Positions 1-8,271 of a stretch of 64,000 bases of DNA are shown here, in pieces. The position numbers were made by a program, and so were the translations under genes. Under the pieces are notes generated by a model, which searched no databases, had not been told where the DNA came from, and saw only the letters and a program-made list of their open reading frames with translations. How positions within the stretch are numbered: position 1 is the first letter of the stretch; the number at the start of each line of letters is the position of its first letter. The stretch comes from JABDJL01 sp963664065 (lineage in GTDB: Bacteria > Pseudomonadota > Gammaproteobacteria > Xanthomonadales > SZUA-36): assembly GCA_963664065.1 (NCBI GenBank), contig OY760942.1:620001-684000 (forward strand). The letters run 5' to 3'.

Positions 1-1
1 G

Positions 2-1429
2 ATCTTCCGTGTATCACAACTGCTGCGCGTCGCACTACCGATACTGCTGTTATTGCTGATCCCCGGCATCCACCTGCGCGTCGCACTACCGATACTGCTG
101 TTATTGCTGATCCCCGGCATCCAGCAGGCTGACAACGGGGAGACCCGTTTCGTCGAGGTACTGGAAATCGACGGCGCCATTGGACCAGGTGTTGGCGATT
201 TCCTGATAGAGGCAATTGAAGAAGCCAACCGGGCAACTCCGGCCCCGGAATTGATCGTTATAACAATGAACACACCCGGTGGCCTGGCGACCACCTTGCG
301 GGATATCAATCTCGCCTTGCTGGCATCCGATATACCGGTTGCCTGCATGGTTTATCCGCCGGGTGCGCGCGCAGCGAGTGCCGGCACCTACATACTCTAT
401 GCCTGCCACGTGGCGGCCATGGCCCCGGCCACCACCCTGGGAGCGGCGACACCCGTGCAGATCGGTGCACCCACGCCCGCAAGCAGGGAAGACGAAGAAC
501 AAGCCAAGACGCCTTCGGCGATGGAGAAAAAGATCCTCAATGATTCAATCGCCTATATCCGCAGCCTGGCTCAATTGCGCGGCAGAAATGAGGAATGGGC
601 CGAACTCGCGGTACGCGAAGCCGCCACCCTGACCGCCGAGGAGGCGCTGGCGGAAAACGTGATTAATTACGTTGCCGACACACCTGCCGAGTTGGTGGCA
701 GCGATGGACGGGATCACACTCGAGGCGAACGGCGTTGAAATCACCCTGGATACGGCCAACGCGGTGTTGCAGACACGCCAGCCTGACTGGCGCAACCGCT
801 TTATCACCGCCATCACCGACCCGAACATCGCCTACATCCTGCTGTTGCTGGGCATTTACGGCCTGGTGCTGGAATTTTACAACCCGGGGATCGGCATCGG
901 CGGCGTGGTGGGCGGCATCTGCCTGCTGGTGGCGCTTTATGCCCTGAATATGATGCCGGTAAGTTTCATTGGCGCCGCCTTGCTGATTCTCGGTGTCCTG
1001 CTGTTAGCGGCCGAGGCGATGATGCCCAGTTTCGGCATCCTTGGTTTTGGTGGACTGGTGGCCTTTGTGCTGGGCTCGATATTCCTGATCGACACGGAAT
1101 TCAAGCCATACCGTATTGCCATGCCCCTGATTATCGCGGTTACTGTCGGCTCGGCCCTATTCCTGAGTGTGGGCCTGGGCATGATCTGGCGCGGGCGCCG
1201 CAAGCCGGTGGTCAGCGGCCGGGAGGCCATAATTGGTGCACAAGTGGAGGTGCTGGAGGACTTCGAGGTCGATGGCGAGGTACTACTGGCGGGTGAACAT
1301 TGGCATGCACAATCAACAGAGCCTCTGAAACGCGGACAAGGCGCGGTGGTCACATCCATCGAGGGTTTGTTACTCAGAGTGCGGCCGGAAGCTGAAAAGG
1401 AGAAAGATGATGGAAGCGATATTCGGTAG
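2..1429 (+). CDS. NfeD family membrane serine protease (ClpP class), 5' partial
   Basis: NfeD/ClpP-class membrane protease; family members cleave hydrophobic segments of stomatin-type partners. The frame is open to the left edge, so the true start lies outside the window; a TTG at 53 is only an internal candidate. Order: a hydrophobic leader (duplicated, see the repeat entry), a ClpP-like domain with the GARAASAGT segment carrying the likely nucleophilic Ser and an EKKILND segment with the likely catalytic Lys, four or more membrane helices (about 830-1200), then a C-terminal OB-fold NfeD domain. The last 23 bases overlap the slipin gene, the classical NfeD/stomatin pairing, so the two probably act as one membrane quality-control unit. 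Family call is firm; substrate unknown. Confidence 0.9.
   Translation: MFRVSQLLRVALPILLLLLIPGIHLRVALPILLLLLIPGIQQADNGETRFVEVLEIDGAIGPGVGDFLIEAIEEANRATPAPELIVITMNTPGGLATTLRDINLALLASDIPVACMVYPPGARAASAGTYILYACHVAAMAPATTLGAATPVQIGAPTPASREDEEQAKTPSAMEKKILNDSIAYIRSLAQLRGRNEEWAELAVREAATLTAEEALAENVINYVADTPAELVAAMDGITLEANGVEITLDTANAVLQTRQPDWRNRFITAITDPNIAYILLLLGIYGLVLEFYNPGIGIGGVVGGICLLVALYALNMMPVSFIGAALLILGVLLLAAEAMMPSFGILGFGGLVAFVLGSIFLIDTEFKPYRIAMPLIIAVTVGSALFLSVGLGMIWRGRRKPVVSGREAIIGAQVEVLEDFEVDGEVLLAGEHWHAQSTEPLKRGQGAVVTSIEGLLLRVRPEAEKEKDDGSDIR
23..124 (+). repeat. 51-bp in-frame tandem duplication in the nfeD leader
   Basis: Unit 1 (23-73) and unit 2 (74-124) are identical except for the last base (cac versus cag). 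The period is 51 bp, exactly 17 codons, so the hydrophobic leader segment LRVALPILLLLLIPGI occurs twice in succession and the reading frame is kept. Seen directly in the sequence. Confidence 0.95.
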
Positions 1430-2201
1430 CGGTTACATTTTCACCGGGGTTCTGACATTCATTGTAATAGCTTTCCTGTTGCGCATGTTCCGCGTGTTAA
1501 GGGAATATGAACGCGGTGTGATCTTCCTGCTGGGAAGGTTTTACAAGGTGAAAGGCCCGGGCCTGGTCATCGTCGTGCCGGTTTTCCAGCAAATGGTGCG
1601 GGTGGGATTACGCACCGTGGTGATGGACGTACCCACGCAGGATGTGATTACCCGGGATAACGTATCGGTGCAGGTCAACGCGGTGATTTATTTCCGCGTG
1701 GTGGATGCGCAAAAAGCCATCATCGCGGTGGAGAATTTCCTCGAGGCAACCAGCCAGCTGGCGCAAACCACCCTGCGCTCGGTACTGGGCCAGCACGAAC
1801 TGGACGAGCTACTGGCCAGCCGTGAAACGCTGAACGCCGACATACAAACCATCCTTGATGGCCAATCCGATGCCTGGGGTATCAAGGTCTCGAATGTTGA
1901 AATCAAGCACGTGGACCTGAACGAATCAATGATACGCGCCATCGCCCGCCAGGCAGAGGCGGAGCGCTCAAGAAGGGCCAAGGTCATACACGCAACCGGC
2001 GAACTCGAAGCCAGTGAGCAACTGGTCACCGCCGCCGGCCGCCTGGCACAGGAGGACAACGCCATCATGCTCCGCTACCTGCAGACCCTCACCGAAATCG
2101 CCACCGACAATCACTCGACCATCCTGTTCCCGTTGCCGCTGGAGCTGCTCAAAGGCCTGACCAGCAAAGGTCCGGGAGAGGACAAACCCGGCGATGGCTA
2201 A
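1407..2201 (+). CDS. slipin family protein (stomatin/prohibitin, SPFH domain)
   Basis: A 264-residue SPFH/band 7 protein of the slipin group. One N-terminal membrane helix (residues about 7-24) is followed by the signature REYERGVIFLLGRF, the SPFH core, and a helical oligomerisation region rich in Ala/Glu (EAERSRRAKV). Such proteins form ring or cage scaffolds in the membrane. The ATG at 1407 follows a good ribosome site (aaaggag) and overlaps the end of the NfeD gene, whose family members cleave stomatin-like partners. Confidence is high because both the domain and the gene pairing agree. Confidence 0.92.
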   Translation: MMEAIFGSGYIFTGVLTFIVIAFLLRMFRVLREYERGVIFLLGRFYKVKGPGLVIVVPVFQQMVRVGLRTVVMDVPTQDVITRDNVSVQVNAVIYFRVVDAQKAIIAVENFLEATSQLAQTTLRSVLGQHELDELLASRETLNADIQTILDGQSDAWGIKVSNVEIKHVDLNESMIRAIARQAEAERSRRAKVIHATGELEASEQLVTAAGRLAQEDNAIMLRYLQTLTEIATDNHSTILFPLPLELLKGLTSKGPGEDKPGDG

Positions 2202-2203
2202 GC

Positions 2204-2251
2204 TGTAGGAGCGATAGGGCTTGTTGTGGGAGCGAGCACCTGATCGCGAAT
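2204..2251 (+). repeat. REP-like intergenic repeat
   Basis: Two half units, tgtaggagcgatag and tgtgggagcgagcacc, ending in gatcgcgaat; the same words recur at about 3.4, 5.4, 10.6-10.8, 14.4 and 20.4 kb. It lies directly upstream of the hydroxyacid dehydrogenase and would be wrongly translated if that gene were started at the TTG at 2221. Confidence 0.8.
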
Positions 2252-2262
2252 ATACTGCCCCC

Positions 2263-3411
2263 ATGCGTCTCAAGCACTGCCACAACACAAACGACTTCCG
2301 TAAACTGGCAAAACGCCGCCTGCCCGGCCCCATATTCCACTACATCGACGGCGCCGCAGACGACGAGGTTACCTACCGCCGCAACACCGAGGCCTACGAG
2401 TGCTGCGACCTGGTGCCCAATGTGTTGGCCGGGGTCGCGAATATCGACATGCGCACCTCCGTCATGGGCCAGCAACTGAACATGCCTTTTTTTCTATCCC
2501 CCACGGCCCTGCAAAGGCTGTTTCACCACGATGGCGAACGCGCGGTGGCAGCGGCTGCGGAAAAGTTCGGCACCTTCTTCGGCATCTCGTCGCTGGGAAC
2601 CGTCAGCATCGAGGAGATCGGCTCCACTATCAGCACGCCAAAGATATTCCAACTCTATGTGCACAAGGACAAACAACTCACGCGCAGCTTGGTTGACCGC
2701 GCGAAGGACGCCGGCTTCGAAGCATTGGTCCTGACGGTGGACACCATCGTCGGTGGCAATCGCGAACGTGATTACTACACTGGCTTTACCAGCCCGATGC
2801 GCCTGAACCTGCGCAGCATACTGAGCTTCATGACCCACCCTGCCTGGGCCACAAATTACTTCACCCACGAACGCTTCGAGCTGTCTCAATTAAAGGATTA
2901 CATCAAGGAAGGTACCAGCGTGTCGGTTTCCGTGGCAGATTACTTCAACACCATGCTGGACCAGTCCATGGACTGGAAAGCGGCAGAGGAGATCGCGAAA
3001 TACTGGGGTGGTCAGTTCGCGCTCAAGGGCGTGATGTCGGCCGCGGACGCCAGGCACGCAGTGGATATCGGCGCCACCGCCATCATCGTGTCCAACCACG
3101 GTGGCCGGCAACTCGACGGCTCCAGATCGCCTTTCGACCAATTGGAAGAAATCGTCGATGCCGTGGGTGATAAGGTTGACATAATTTGCGATGGTGGCAT
3201 TCGCAGAGGCACACACGTACTCAAGGCCCTGTCCCTGGGTGCCAAAGCCTGCTCAGGCGGGCGTGCCTACCTATATGCACTGGCGGCCGCCGGCCAACCC
3301 GGCGTTGAACGTGCCCTTTCACTGCTACGTGAGGAAATCGAGCGTGACATGAAACTCATGGGCGTACGCTCCATAAAAGATCTCAACCGGAATAATCTGA
3401 CGTTCCGTTAG
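2263..3411 (+). CDS. FMN-dependent alpha-hydroxy acid dehydrogenase (LldD-like)
   Basis: A 382-residue TIM-barrel flavoenzyme of the glycolate oxidase / L-lactate dehydrogenase family that oxidises an L-2-hydroxy acid to the 2-oxo acid using FMN. The N-terminus has the family pattern (RRLPGPIFHYIDGAADDE); the catalytic His is in SNHGGRQLD (about H279) and the phosphate-binding DGGIRRGTHVLKAL follows. ATG 2263 is preferred over the TTG at 2221, because the intervening codons are REP repeat sequence. The closest functional type (lactate, mandelate or other) cannot be told from motifs alone. It stands as a single gene between two repeats. Confidence 0.9.
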   Translation: MRLKHCHNTNDFRKLAKRRLPGPIFHYIDGAADDEVTYRRNTEAYECCDLVPNVLAGVANIDMRTSVMGQQLNMPFFLSPTALQRLFHHDGERAVAAAAEKFGTFFGISSLGTVSIEEIGSTISTPKIFQLYVHKDKQLTRSLVDRAKDAGFEALVLTVDTIVGGNRERDYYTGFTSPMRLNLRSILSFMTHPAWATNYFTHERFELSQLKDYIKEGTSVSVSVADYFNTMLDQSMDWKAAEEIAKYWGGQFALKGVMSAADARHAVDIGATAIIVSNHGGRQLDGSRSPFDQLEEIVDAVGDKVDIICDGGIRRGTHVLKALSLGAKACSGGRAYLYALAAAGQPGVERALSLLREEIERDMKLMGVRSIKDLNRNNLTFR

Positions 3412-3417
3412 TTTTCA

Positions 3418-3461
3418 TGTAGGAGCGAGGACCGCTGTGGGAGCGATTTTCAATCGCGAAT
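3418..3461 (+). repeat. REP-like intergenic repeat
   Basis: Contains tgtaggagcgagg then tgtgggagcgattttcaatc with gcgaat; the second half is an inverted repeat (gcgatt ttca aatcgc-like) able to fold on itself. Same family as the copies at 2204, 5393 and 10602. Confidence 0.85.
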
Positions 3462-3533
3462 TCCCTTGCTCTTTCCCTCGCCACCTCGCCACCCTCACCA
3501 CCCGCTCTTCCCCCTCCCATGTAAAATCCCCTG

Positions 3534-5378
3534 ATGGTTCACTTCACCCGACCCGGCCCCCCACCCGACGCCACCAACCGCTGCTTCTTCGGCGTGTTCC
3601 GTTACAGCCGCAGGGCGATGGAGCTAGTGTGGACCACCAACGGCCGCCTCACCGTGGTCCTTGCCCTGCTCACACTGATTGCCGGTGTGTTGCCGGCGGC
3701 CATGGCCTACGTGGGTGCACTGATCATCGATGCGGTGGTCGCAGCCACCAGGCTCGCGCAGGACTCTGGCATTACCACCATGAAGCGGATTTTCACATTG
3801 GTGGCGATCGAAGCGCTAATCGTCGCGGCCCTGGCCGGTGCCCAGCGCGGCATCTCCTTGTGCCAGGCATTGTTGCGCGCGCAATTGGGCCAGCGCGTGA
3901 ACGTGATGATCCTGGAAAAAGCGCTGACCCTGGAACTGGCCCAGTTCGAAGATTCAGAATTCTATGACAAGCTCACCCGCGCCCGGCGCGAAGCATCATC
4001 CCGGCCACTGTCCCTGGTCACCCGCACCTTCGGCTTGGGACAAAACATCATTTCCCTGCTCTCCTACGGCGTGCTGCTGGTGCAGTTCTCACCATGGGCG
4101 GTGCTGGTGCTGATGATTGCCGGCCTGCCGGCGTTTTATGCCGAGACCCGTTTTTCAGGCGACGCCTTCCGTCTGTTCCGCTGGCGTTCACCCGAAACCC
4201 GCATGCAGATTTACCTCGAATCTGTGATCGCGCGCGAGGACAACGTCAAGGAAGTTAAGCTGTTTGGCCTGGGCCCGTTATTGTTGGAGCGTTACCGGGA
4301 TATCTTCCGGCGCTTGTACAAAGCCGACCGCGCGCTGGCCATGCGCCGCGACGGATGGGGTTTCGTGCTGGGGTTGATCGGCACTGCTGCACTGTACGGC
4401 GCCTACGCCTGGATCGCCGTAGCAGCAGTGGCCGGTCGCATCACGCTGGGCCAGATGACCATGTACCTGATGCTGTTCCGCCAGGGCCAGTCTGCGGTTT
4501 CGGCCATCCTGGCCGCGATCGGCGGCATGTACGAAGACAACCTGTACCTGTCCGCCCTGTACGAGTACCTTGAAACCCCGGTGGCCAGATCAGGCACCGG
4601 CCAGCAGAGTGGCCCGAACCCCAACGACGGCGTGCGCTTCGAGGGTGTCAGCTTCACTTATCCTGGCGCCAGCCGCCCTGCGCTCAAGGATATCGACCTT
4701 CACATCCAGCCCGGCGAATCACTGGCGCTAGTGGGCGAGAATGGTTCGGGCAAAACCACCCTGATCAAGCTGCTGACCCGTCTATACCACACAGAGACTG
4801 GCCGCATCCTGCTCGATGGCATGGATCTGGCCGAATGGGACGAAAACGCACTGCGCCAACGCATCGGCGTAATCTTCCAGGATTTTTCTCGTTACCAGTT
4901 CCTGGTCGGTGAAAATATCGGTGTGGGCGACGTACGCCACTTTGAAGACGAACAACGCTGGAAGGACGCGGCCGGCAAGGGCATGGCCGATGCCATCGTC
5001 GAAGACCTGCCCTCCGGCTATGAGACGCAACTGGGCAAATGGTTCAAGGACGGCCAGGAACTGTCCGGCGGGCAATGGCAAAAGATAGCACTGTCGCGCG
5101 CCTTCATGCGCACCGAGGCCGACATCCTGGTGCTGGATGAACCGACCGCGGCCATGGATGCCGCCGCCGAGGCCAAAATTTACGAGCACTTCCGCAAGCT
5201 CACCCAAAATCGCATCGCCATCCTGATCTCGCACAGATTCTCCACCGTAAGAATGGCCAACCAGATCGTCGTCATCGAAAACGGCAGAATCATCGAACGA
5301 GGCACCCACGAGCAATTGATGAAACTGGACGGCCACTACGCCAGGCTGTTCTCCCTCCAGGCCGCCGGCTACAAGTAG
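3534..5378 (+). CDS. ABC transporter, fused permease and ATPase (exporter type)
   Basis: A 614-residue half-transporter with an N-terminal membrane domain of about six helices (residues 30-340) and a C-terminal nucleotide-binding domain. Visible motifs are Walker A GENGSGKTT (about 400), the Q loop QDFSRYQF, signature LSGGQWQKIALSRA, Walker B ILVLDEPTAAMD and H loop ISHRFSTV. It probably works as a homodimer. Export is inferred from the fused architecture; the substrate is unknown. No partner gene adjoins it, since REP repeats flank it on both sides. The start at 3534 is the first ATG in frame. Confidence 0.9.
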   Translation: MVHFTRPGPPPDATNRCFFGVFRYSRRAMELVWTTNGRLTVVLALLTLIAGVLPAAMAYVGALIIDAVVAATRLAQDSGITTMKRIFTLVAIEALIVAALAGAQRGISLCQALLRAQLGQRVNVMILEKALTLELAQFEDSEFYDKLTRARREASSRPLSLVTRTFGLGQNIISLLSYGVLLVQFSPWAVLVLMIAGLPAFYAETRFSGDAFRLFRWRSPETRMQIYLESVIAREDNVKEVKLFGLGPLLLERYRDIFRRLYKADRALAMRRDGWGFVLGLIGTAALYGAYAWIAVAAVAGRITLGQMTMYLMLFRQGQSAVSAILAAIGGMYEDNLYLSALYEYLETPVARSGTGQQSGPNPNDGVRFEGVSFTYPGASRPALKDIDLHIQPGESLALVGENGSGKTTLIKLLTRLYHTETGRILLDGMDLAEWDENALRQRIGVIFQDFSRYQFLVGENIGVGDVRHFEDEQRWKDAAGKGMADAIVEDLPSGYETQLGKWFKDGQELSGGQWQKIALSRAFMRTEADILVLDEPTAAMDAAAEAKIYEHFRKLTQNRIAILISHRFSTVRMANQIVVIENGRIIERGTHEQLMKLDGHYARLFSLQAAGYK

Positions 5379-5392
5379 CAGCGAATTACTCT

Positions 5393-5533
5393 TGTAGGAG
5401 CGAGCTGCTCTTGTGGGAGCGATTTTCAATCGTGAATGATATCAGCGTTGCACTCTGTTGATCGAAGGATGTGGGAGCGATCTATGATCGCGAATGCTCT
5501 TGCTCTTGTAGGAGCGAGTCACTCACTCGAATA
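5393..5533 (+). repeat. cluster of REP-like repeats
   Basis: Two double units, at 5393-5436 (gtgggagcgattttcaatcg, then tgaat) and about 5470-5533 (tgtgggagcgatctatgatc with gcgaat, then tgtaggagcgagtcactcac with tcgaat). The last unit runs into the 3' cut end of the IS481 transposase remnant, so the insertion sequence was truncated at or by repeat DNA. Confidence 0.8.
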
Positions 5534-5828
5534 TTGTGATAACGCCCCAGGTACCAGACGATGCGAATCGGCCCAAGGTGATATTTGCGTCGCAAATGAA
5601 CAATCTTTGCAACAATTTCTGCTGGCACCCTACGTGGATGGTTGTTGGCCGCTGTCGATTTTCTGCCAAGTCCTGACTCACCATGTTTATCGTACTCGGT
5701 TTTCCATCGATAAAAGGTGGATCGCGCAAGGCCGAAGTAACGGCAGGTCATACGGACATTTCTAATTTTTCGGCGTGTTCCAGTATGCGTAAACGGCGCT
5801 GTATTTCACGTTCTTTCGATCCCATCAT
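5482..5828 (-). pseudogene. IS481-family transposase fragment, frameshifted and truncated
   Basis: The start ATG at 5828 or 5825 reads KEREIQRRLRILEHAEK. The run of five T (5766-5770, plus strand) then breaks the frame, and the helix-turn-helix continues in another frame as TCRYFGLARSTFYRW and GPIRIVWYLGRYH. Adding one base in the homopolymer gives a continuous IS481-type N-terminus. The DDE catalytic domain is absent because the gene ends in repeat DNA, so it cannot be active. Confidence 0.75.
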
Positions 5829-5890
5829 TGCAGTCTCCTGAACGGTGTAAATTCAGATTAGACTGTCCCGTAGGGAATGACATATCTACA
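5482..5890 (-). mobile_element. truncated IS481-family insertion sequence
   Basis: Read on the minus strand, the element begins at about 5890 with TGTAGATATGTCATTCCC, a TGT-starting terminal inverted repeat as expected for IS481, followed by a ribosome site (aggag) and the start of the transposase. Only the first quarter remains; the other end is replaced by REP repeat DNA at about 5480-5530. The element abuts the tail of an HNH-like gene on its left-IR side. Confidence 0.65.
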
Positions 5891-5918
5891 CCGACCAGAC
5901 TACAAAATTAAAGTTTGA

Positions 5919-6071
5919 AGAGACATACTGGAAGAGGTAGACGGTCCGATGTTAAAGCATGGATTACAGGAAATCGAAGGAATTAGAATCCTTGTCCCAA
6001 TTAAAAAACCAGACCGGCCCGATCCAGAACGGCTGGAGACACGTTATGAACAATTCAAAGCTGTTGCATAA
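5919..6071 (+). pseudogene. C-terminal remnant, possibly of an HNH restriction-like endonuclease
   Basis: A 50-codon open frame with no start, ending at TAA 6069-6071. It reads EEVDGPMLKHGLQEIEG then VPIKKPDRPDPERLETRYEQF, which resembles the conserved tail of predicted HNH endonucleases (pattern LxHGLQE...RPDxxxLxxRYxxF). This is a recollection of the family pattern, not a search. Its 5' part was probably lost when the neighbouring IS481 element inserted. Confidence 0.4.
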
Positions 6072-6100
6072 GAGCATCACTATGGGGCGTAGTTTTACTT

Positions 6101-7006
6101 CTATAGCTTTGCCAATTCGGAACAGTTTTCGGCGTCAAGCCTTGTATGAATCAAGTTTGGGGGCGCTTGATCAACTAATTCAATATGTGAATCAGAACCA
6201 ATCAGATTTTCCGTAAATACTACAATGCATTTCCCTTTGCCCTTGGTTGAAGGATAAATAATTCCGTTGAATCCGAAGGAATTGAACAGTCGTCCAAATA
6301 CCTGGGAGTTCGAAGGAATTTCAAATTGAGCTGGGCAGTTGCGCCAGTTTGAACAGAGAAAACTACCGCGCAATTCTTTGGACGTGCTCACCAACATTGG
6401 CTTTGACGGATCAATCAACTTTGCAATGTCCTGGAGTTCTTTGGGCGCCGGAAAACTCGCGATGACTTTGGCAAACGCATTTAGGTTTGAGAGGTTCGTC
6501 AGATCACATAGACTCTCCAGTTTAAAAGACAGTTTAACTGCGCTAAATGAACCGGGATCTCGAAGCGCTAGTTCATGGCCATTGAAACCGCCAATCGATG
6601 TATTCATGGTCGCACCAAAATATTCTAAGTACGCAGTTGGATAATCCTCAGCAATGTACAGAGCAGGAAAAACAGGAAACTTGCCAGGATTCAGGTCTTT
6701 TCCAATATTAAATCTTCCTCCCTTAATCAAGCTGCCTTTGGGGGAAAGAAATTCAGCAGAGTATTTGAAATCTACGAGTCGAAACCAGGAACTTTGGGCC
6801 ACATGCTGAGTACCAGAACAAGCGAGAGCATTTTGTAAGGCATCACTGTGAATTTCACGAAGACTTTCCAAGTGGTAAAAAAGCCGAATATGGTACTGCT
6901 CAATTAGATCTGAGGCTTTTTTCCATTGCCTTATGTCAGCCTGGCTAAATATGTCGAGCAGGTAACCACTAGTGCTTATTGGTGGGCTAGGCTTGTGTCG
7001 GCGCAT
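6101..7006 (-). CDS. RES domain toxin (NAD+-degrading type)
   Basis: A 301-residue protein with a RES domain (the family is named for conserved Arg, Glu and Ser). Visible landmarks are GGRFNIGKDL (Arg) and AEDYPTAYLEYFG (Glu), in the middle of the protein. Known RES toxins degrade NAD+ (NAD+ phosphorylase or glycohydrolase chemistry) and arrest growth. The gene overlaps the upstream antitoxin gene by 20 bases on the same strand, so the two are translationally coupled. The extra 100 or so N-terminal residues make it longer than the minimal RES toxin. The lower AT-rich composition of this pair relative to neighbours suggests transfer. Confidence 0.8.
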   Translation of the reverse strand: MRRHKPSPPISTSGYLLDIFSQADIRQWKKASDLIEQYHIRLFYHLESLREIHSDALQNALACSGTQHVAQSSWFRLVDFKYSAEFLSPKGSLIKGGRFNIGKDLNPGKFPVFPALYIAEDYPTAYLEYFGATMNTSIGGFNGHELALRDPGSFSAVKLSFKLESLCDLTNLSNLNAFAKVIASFPAPKELQDIAKLIDPSKPMLVSTSKELRGSFLCSNWRNCPAQFEIPSNSQVFGRLFNSFGFNGIIYPSTKGKGKCIVVFTENLIGSDSHIELVDQAPPNLIHTRLDAENCSELAKL

Positions 7007-7385
7007 GTTCGCTGCGCGCCTCTGTCACAAATTTCAGCAGTCTCTTATAGCGTCCCAGTCGGATCATATCCCGAGGTGAAATGTCACCTAACATTGGATT
7101 AATAGTGTGAAACCATAATGCAGTTTTTTGACTATCTGCTGCAAAATATTCAGCAACCAAATTGCAGATGTTGGCGATCTGTTCAAGGCGTTCTTTGAGA
7201 TCCCGTGGGATTCGGTTATCGAGCCTGACAGATTTTTTACTAATCCCGCCAAGTTTCGATAGCTCATTTGTATCAAAATCCAGAAAATCGGTAACCCGGC
7301 TGTAATTGAGACCATGGTTTGCCCAGAACTGGAGGGGGTCTGATTTATGAATGTTTGCGAATAGCTGATTATTTGTTGAGGACAT
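6987..7385 (-). CDS. Xre/MbcA/ParS-type antitoxin with DUF2384-like toxin-binding domain
   Basis: A 132-residue protein directly upstream of the RES toxin. Its C-terminal half (WFHTINPML then SPRDMIRLGRYKRLLKFV) fits the MbcA/ParS/Xre toxin-binding pattern of a Trp, a Pro-rich turn, then P-x-D-x-I-x-x-G. The N-terminal part is probably a divergent DNA-binding helix bundle that autoregulates the pair, as in characterised Xre-RES systems. Together with the 20-base overlap, the assignment as antitoxin is well supported. Confidence 0.78.
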   Translation of the reverse strand: MSSTNNQLFANIHKSDPLQFWANHGLNYSRVTDFLDFDTNELSKLGGISKKSVRLDNRIPRDLKERLEQIANICNLVAEYFAADSQKTALWFHTINPMLGDISPRDMIRLGRYKRLLKFVTEARSEHAPTQA

Positions 7386-7821
7386 AAATATTCAAATCCA
7401 TTTGTGAGGACTCTCACAATATATTGGGTTTGGTAGCCAAGTATCAACCAAACTCTAACCAGAATCAAGCCAAGAAGTTCAGTCGGGTTATTTTCATCTG
7501 ATCGCTATCACAATTAACATCGCAGCGGTCTCGATCTACACTTCCTGGCGAGGAATAAGCCTCCTAATACCTCGGTATTGGACTCGCATTTGATCATTAA
7601 AAAACAATCCGCCAATGATCTTTAGGTTCGCCCTTAAGAAAGAAGCCATCTCGTTAACCTCCGGTCCGGCCCGGAGGGCAAGGTCATCACTAACAGGTTT
7701 TCTTCACCGCACAAAAAACGGGCTGGATATATTCATACAAATTAATTGTTAATCAAGTTCAAGTTAAAAGAATAGGTCGCAGACTTTTAAAATTTCTATA
7801 CGCCTTAAGCAGTGCCCTGGC
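7386..7821. other. intergenic region, no gene recognised
   Basis: About 430 bases upstream of the RES/Xre pair. I see no convincing reading frame or RNA gene. It probably holds the promoter of the toxin-antitoxin pair on the minus strand; a short GC-rich inverted word (ggtccggcccgga) sits near 7662. Confidence 0.4.
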
Positions 7822-8199
7822 TTGTATCTGGACTTCCCGGCACCAGTTCCGCACAATCACGACACGCTGAAATTGATCAAGGAACTGAGACAACGCGGTG
7901 TTTTCAGGGTGACAGTTATCAGCCTGATCACGGGGTGCGTGCTGCTGATTAACGGCGCCTGGGCGCATGCATCACCACTTGATGGCGGAGAGGCGGGTTC
8001 GGGAATTGATGTTGTGGGTACCTGGGTATCCGTGCCCGTGCTCGGGCAATTAGGGATGATTGAAAACAGCTTTACCTTTCACGAAGAAGGTACTTACGCA
8101 CACAAATAGGACTTCATCAGCTTTTATACAGGACCTGATCTTGGCCTTGATTGTGAGTATTTCTGGATGACAGGCTGCTTTTCAAGAAAGCCGGGATAG
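7822..8199 (+). pseudogene. small exported protein interrupted by an in-frame TAG
   Basis: The frame reads a signal-like hydrophobic segment (VTVISLITGCVLLINGAWA), then a short domain beginning DVVGTWVSVPV, which resembles the start of small beta-barrel (lipocalin-like) proteins. A TAG at 8107-8109 stops it, but the same frame continues in protein-like sequence (FISFYTGPDLGL...EYFWMTGCF) to TAG 8197. The true start is uncertain (TTG codons only). I do not recognise the family; it may be a decayed gene or a short real one. Confidence 0.35.
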
Positions 8200-8271
8200 A
8201 TGAAGCATTAGTGCTTAAACGCAGCCATTGAAAAGTAACGCGATGGGTCGTCATTCCATTTTATATACCGC

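Noticed and set aside
3437..3967. 176-codon plus-strand frame overlapping the ABC exporter start
   Set aside because: It begins in REP repeat sequence and lies in another frame of a gene with full ABC motifs; composition is Arg/Pro/His rich, as expected for a shadow frame.
5959..6216. 85-codon plus-strand frame after the IS481 remnant
   Set aside because: It overlaps the HNH-like tail in another frame and runs antisense into the RES toxin gene; no protein-like pattern.
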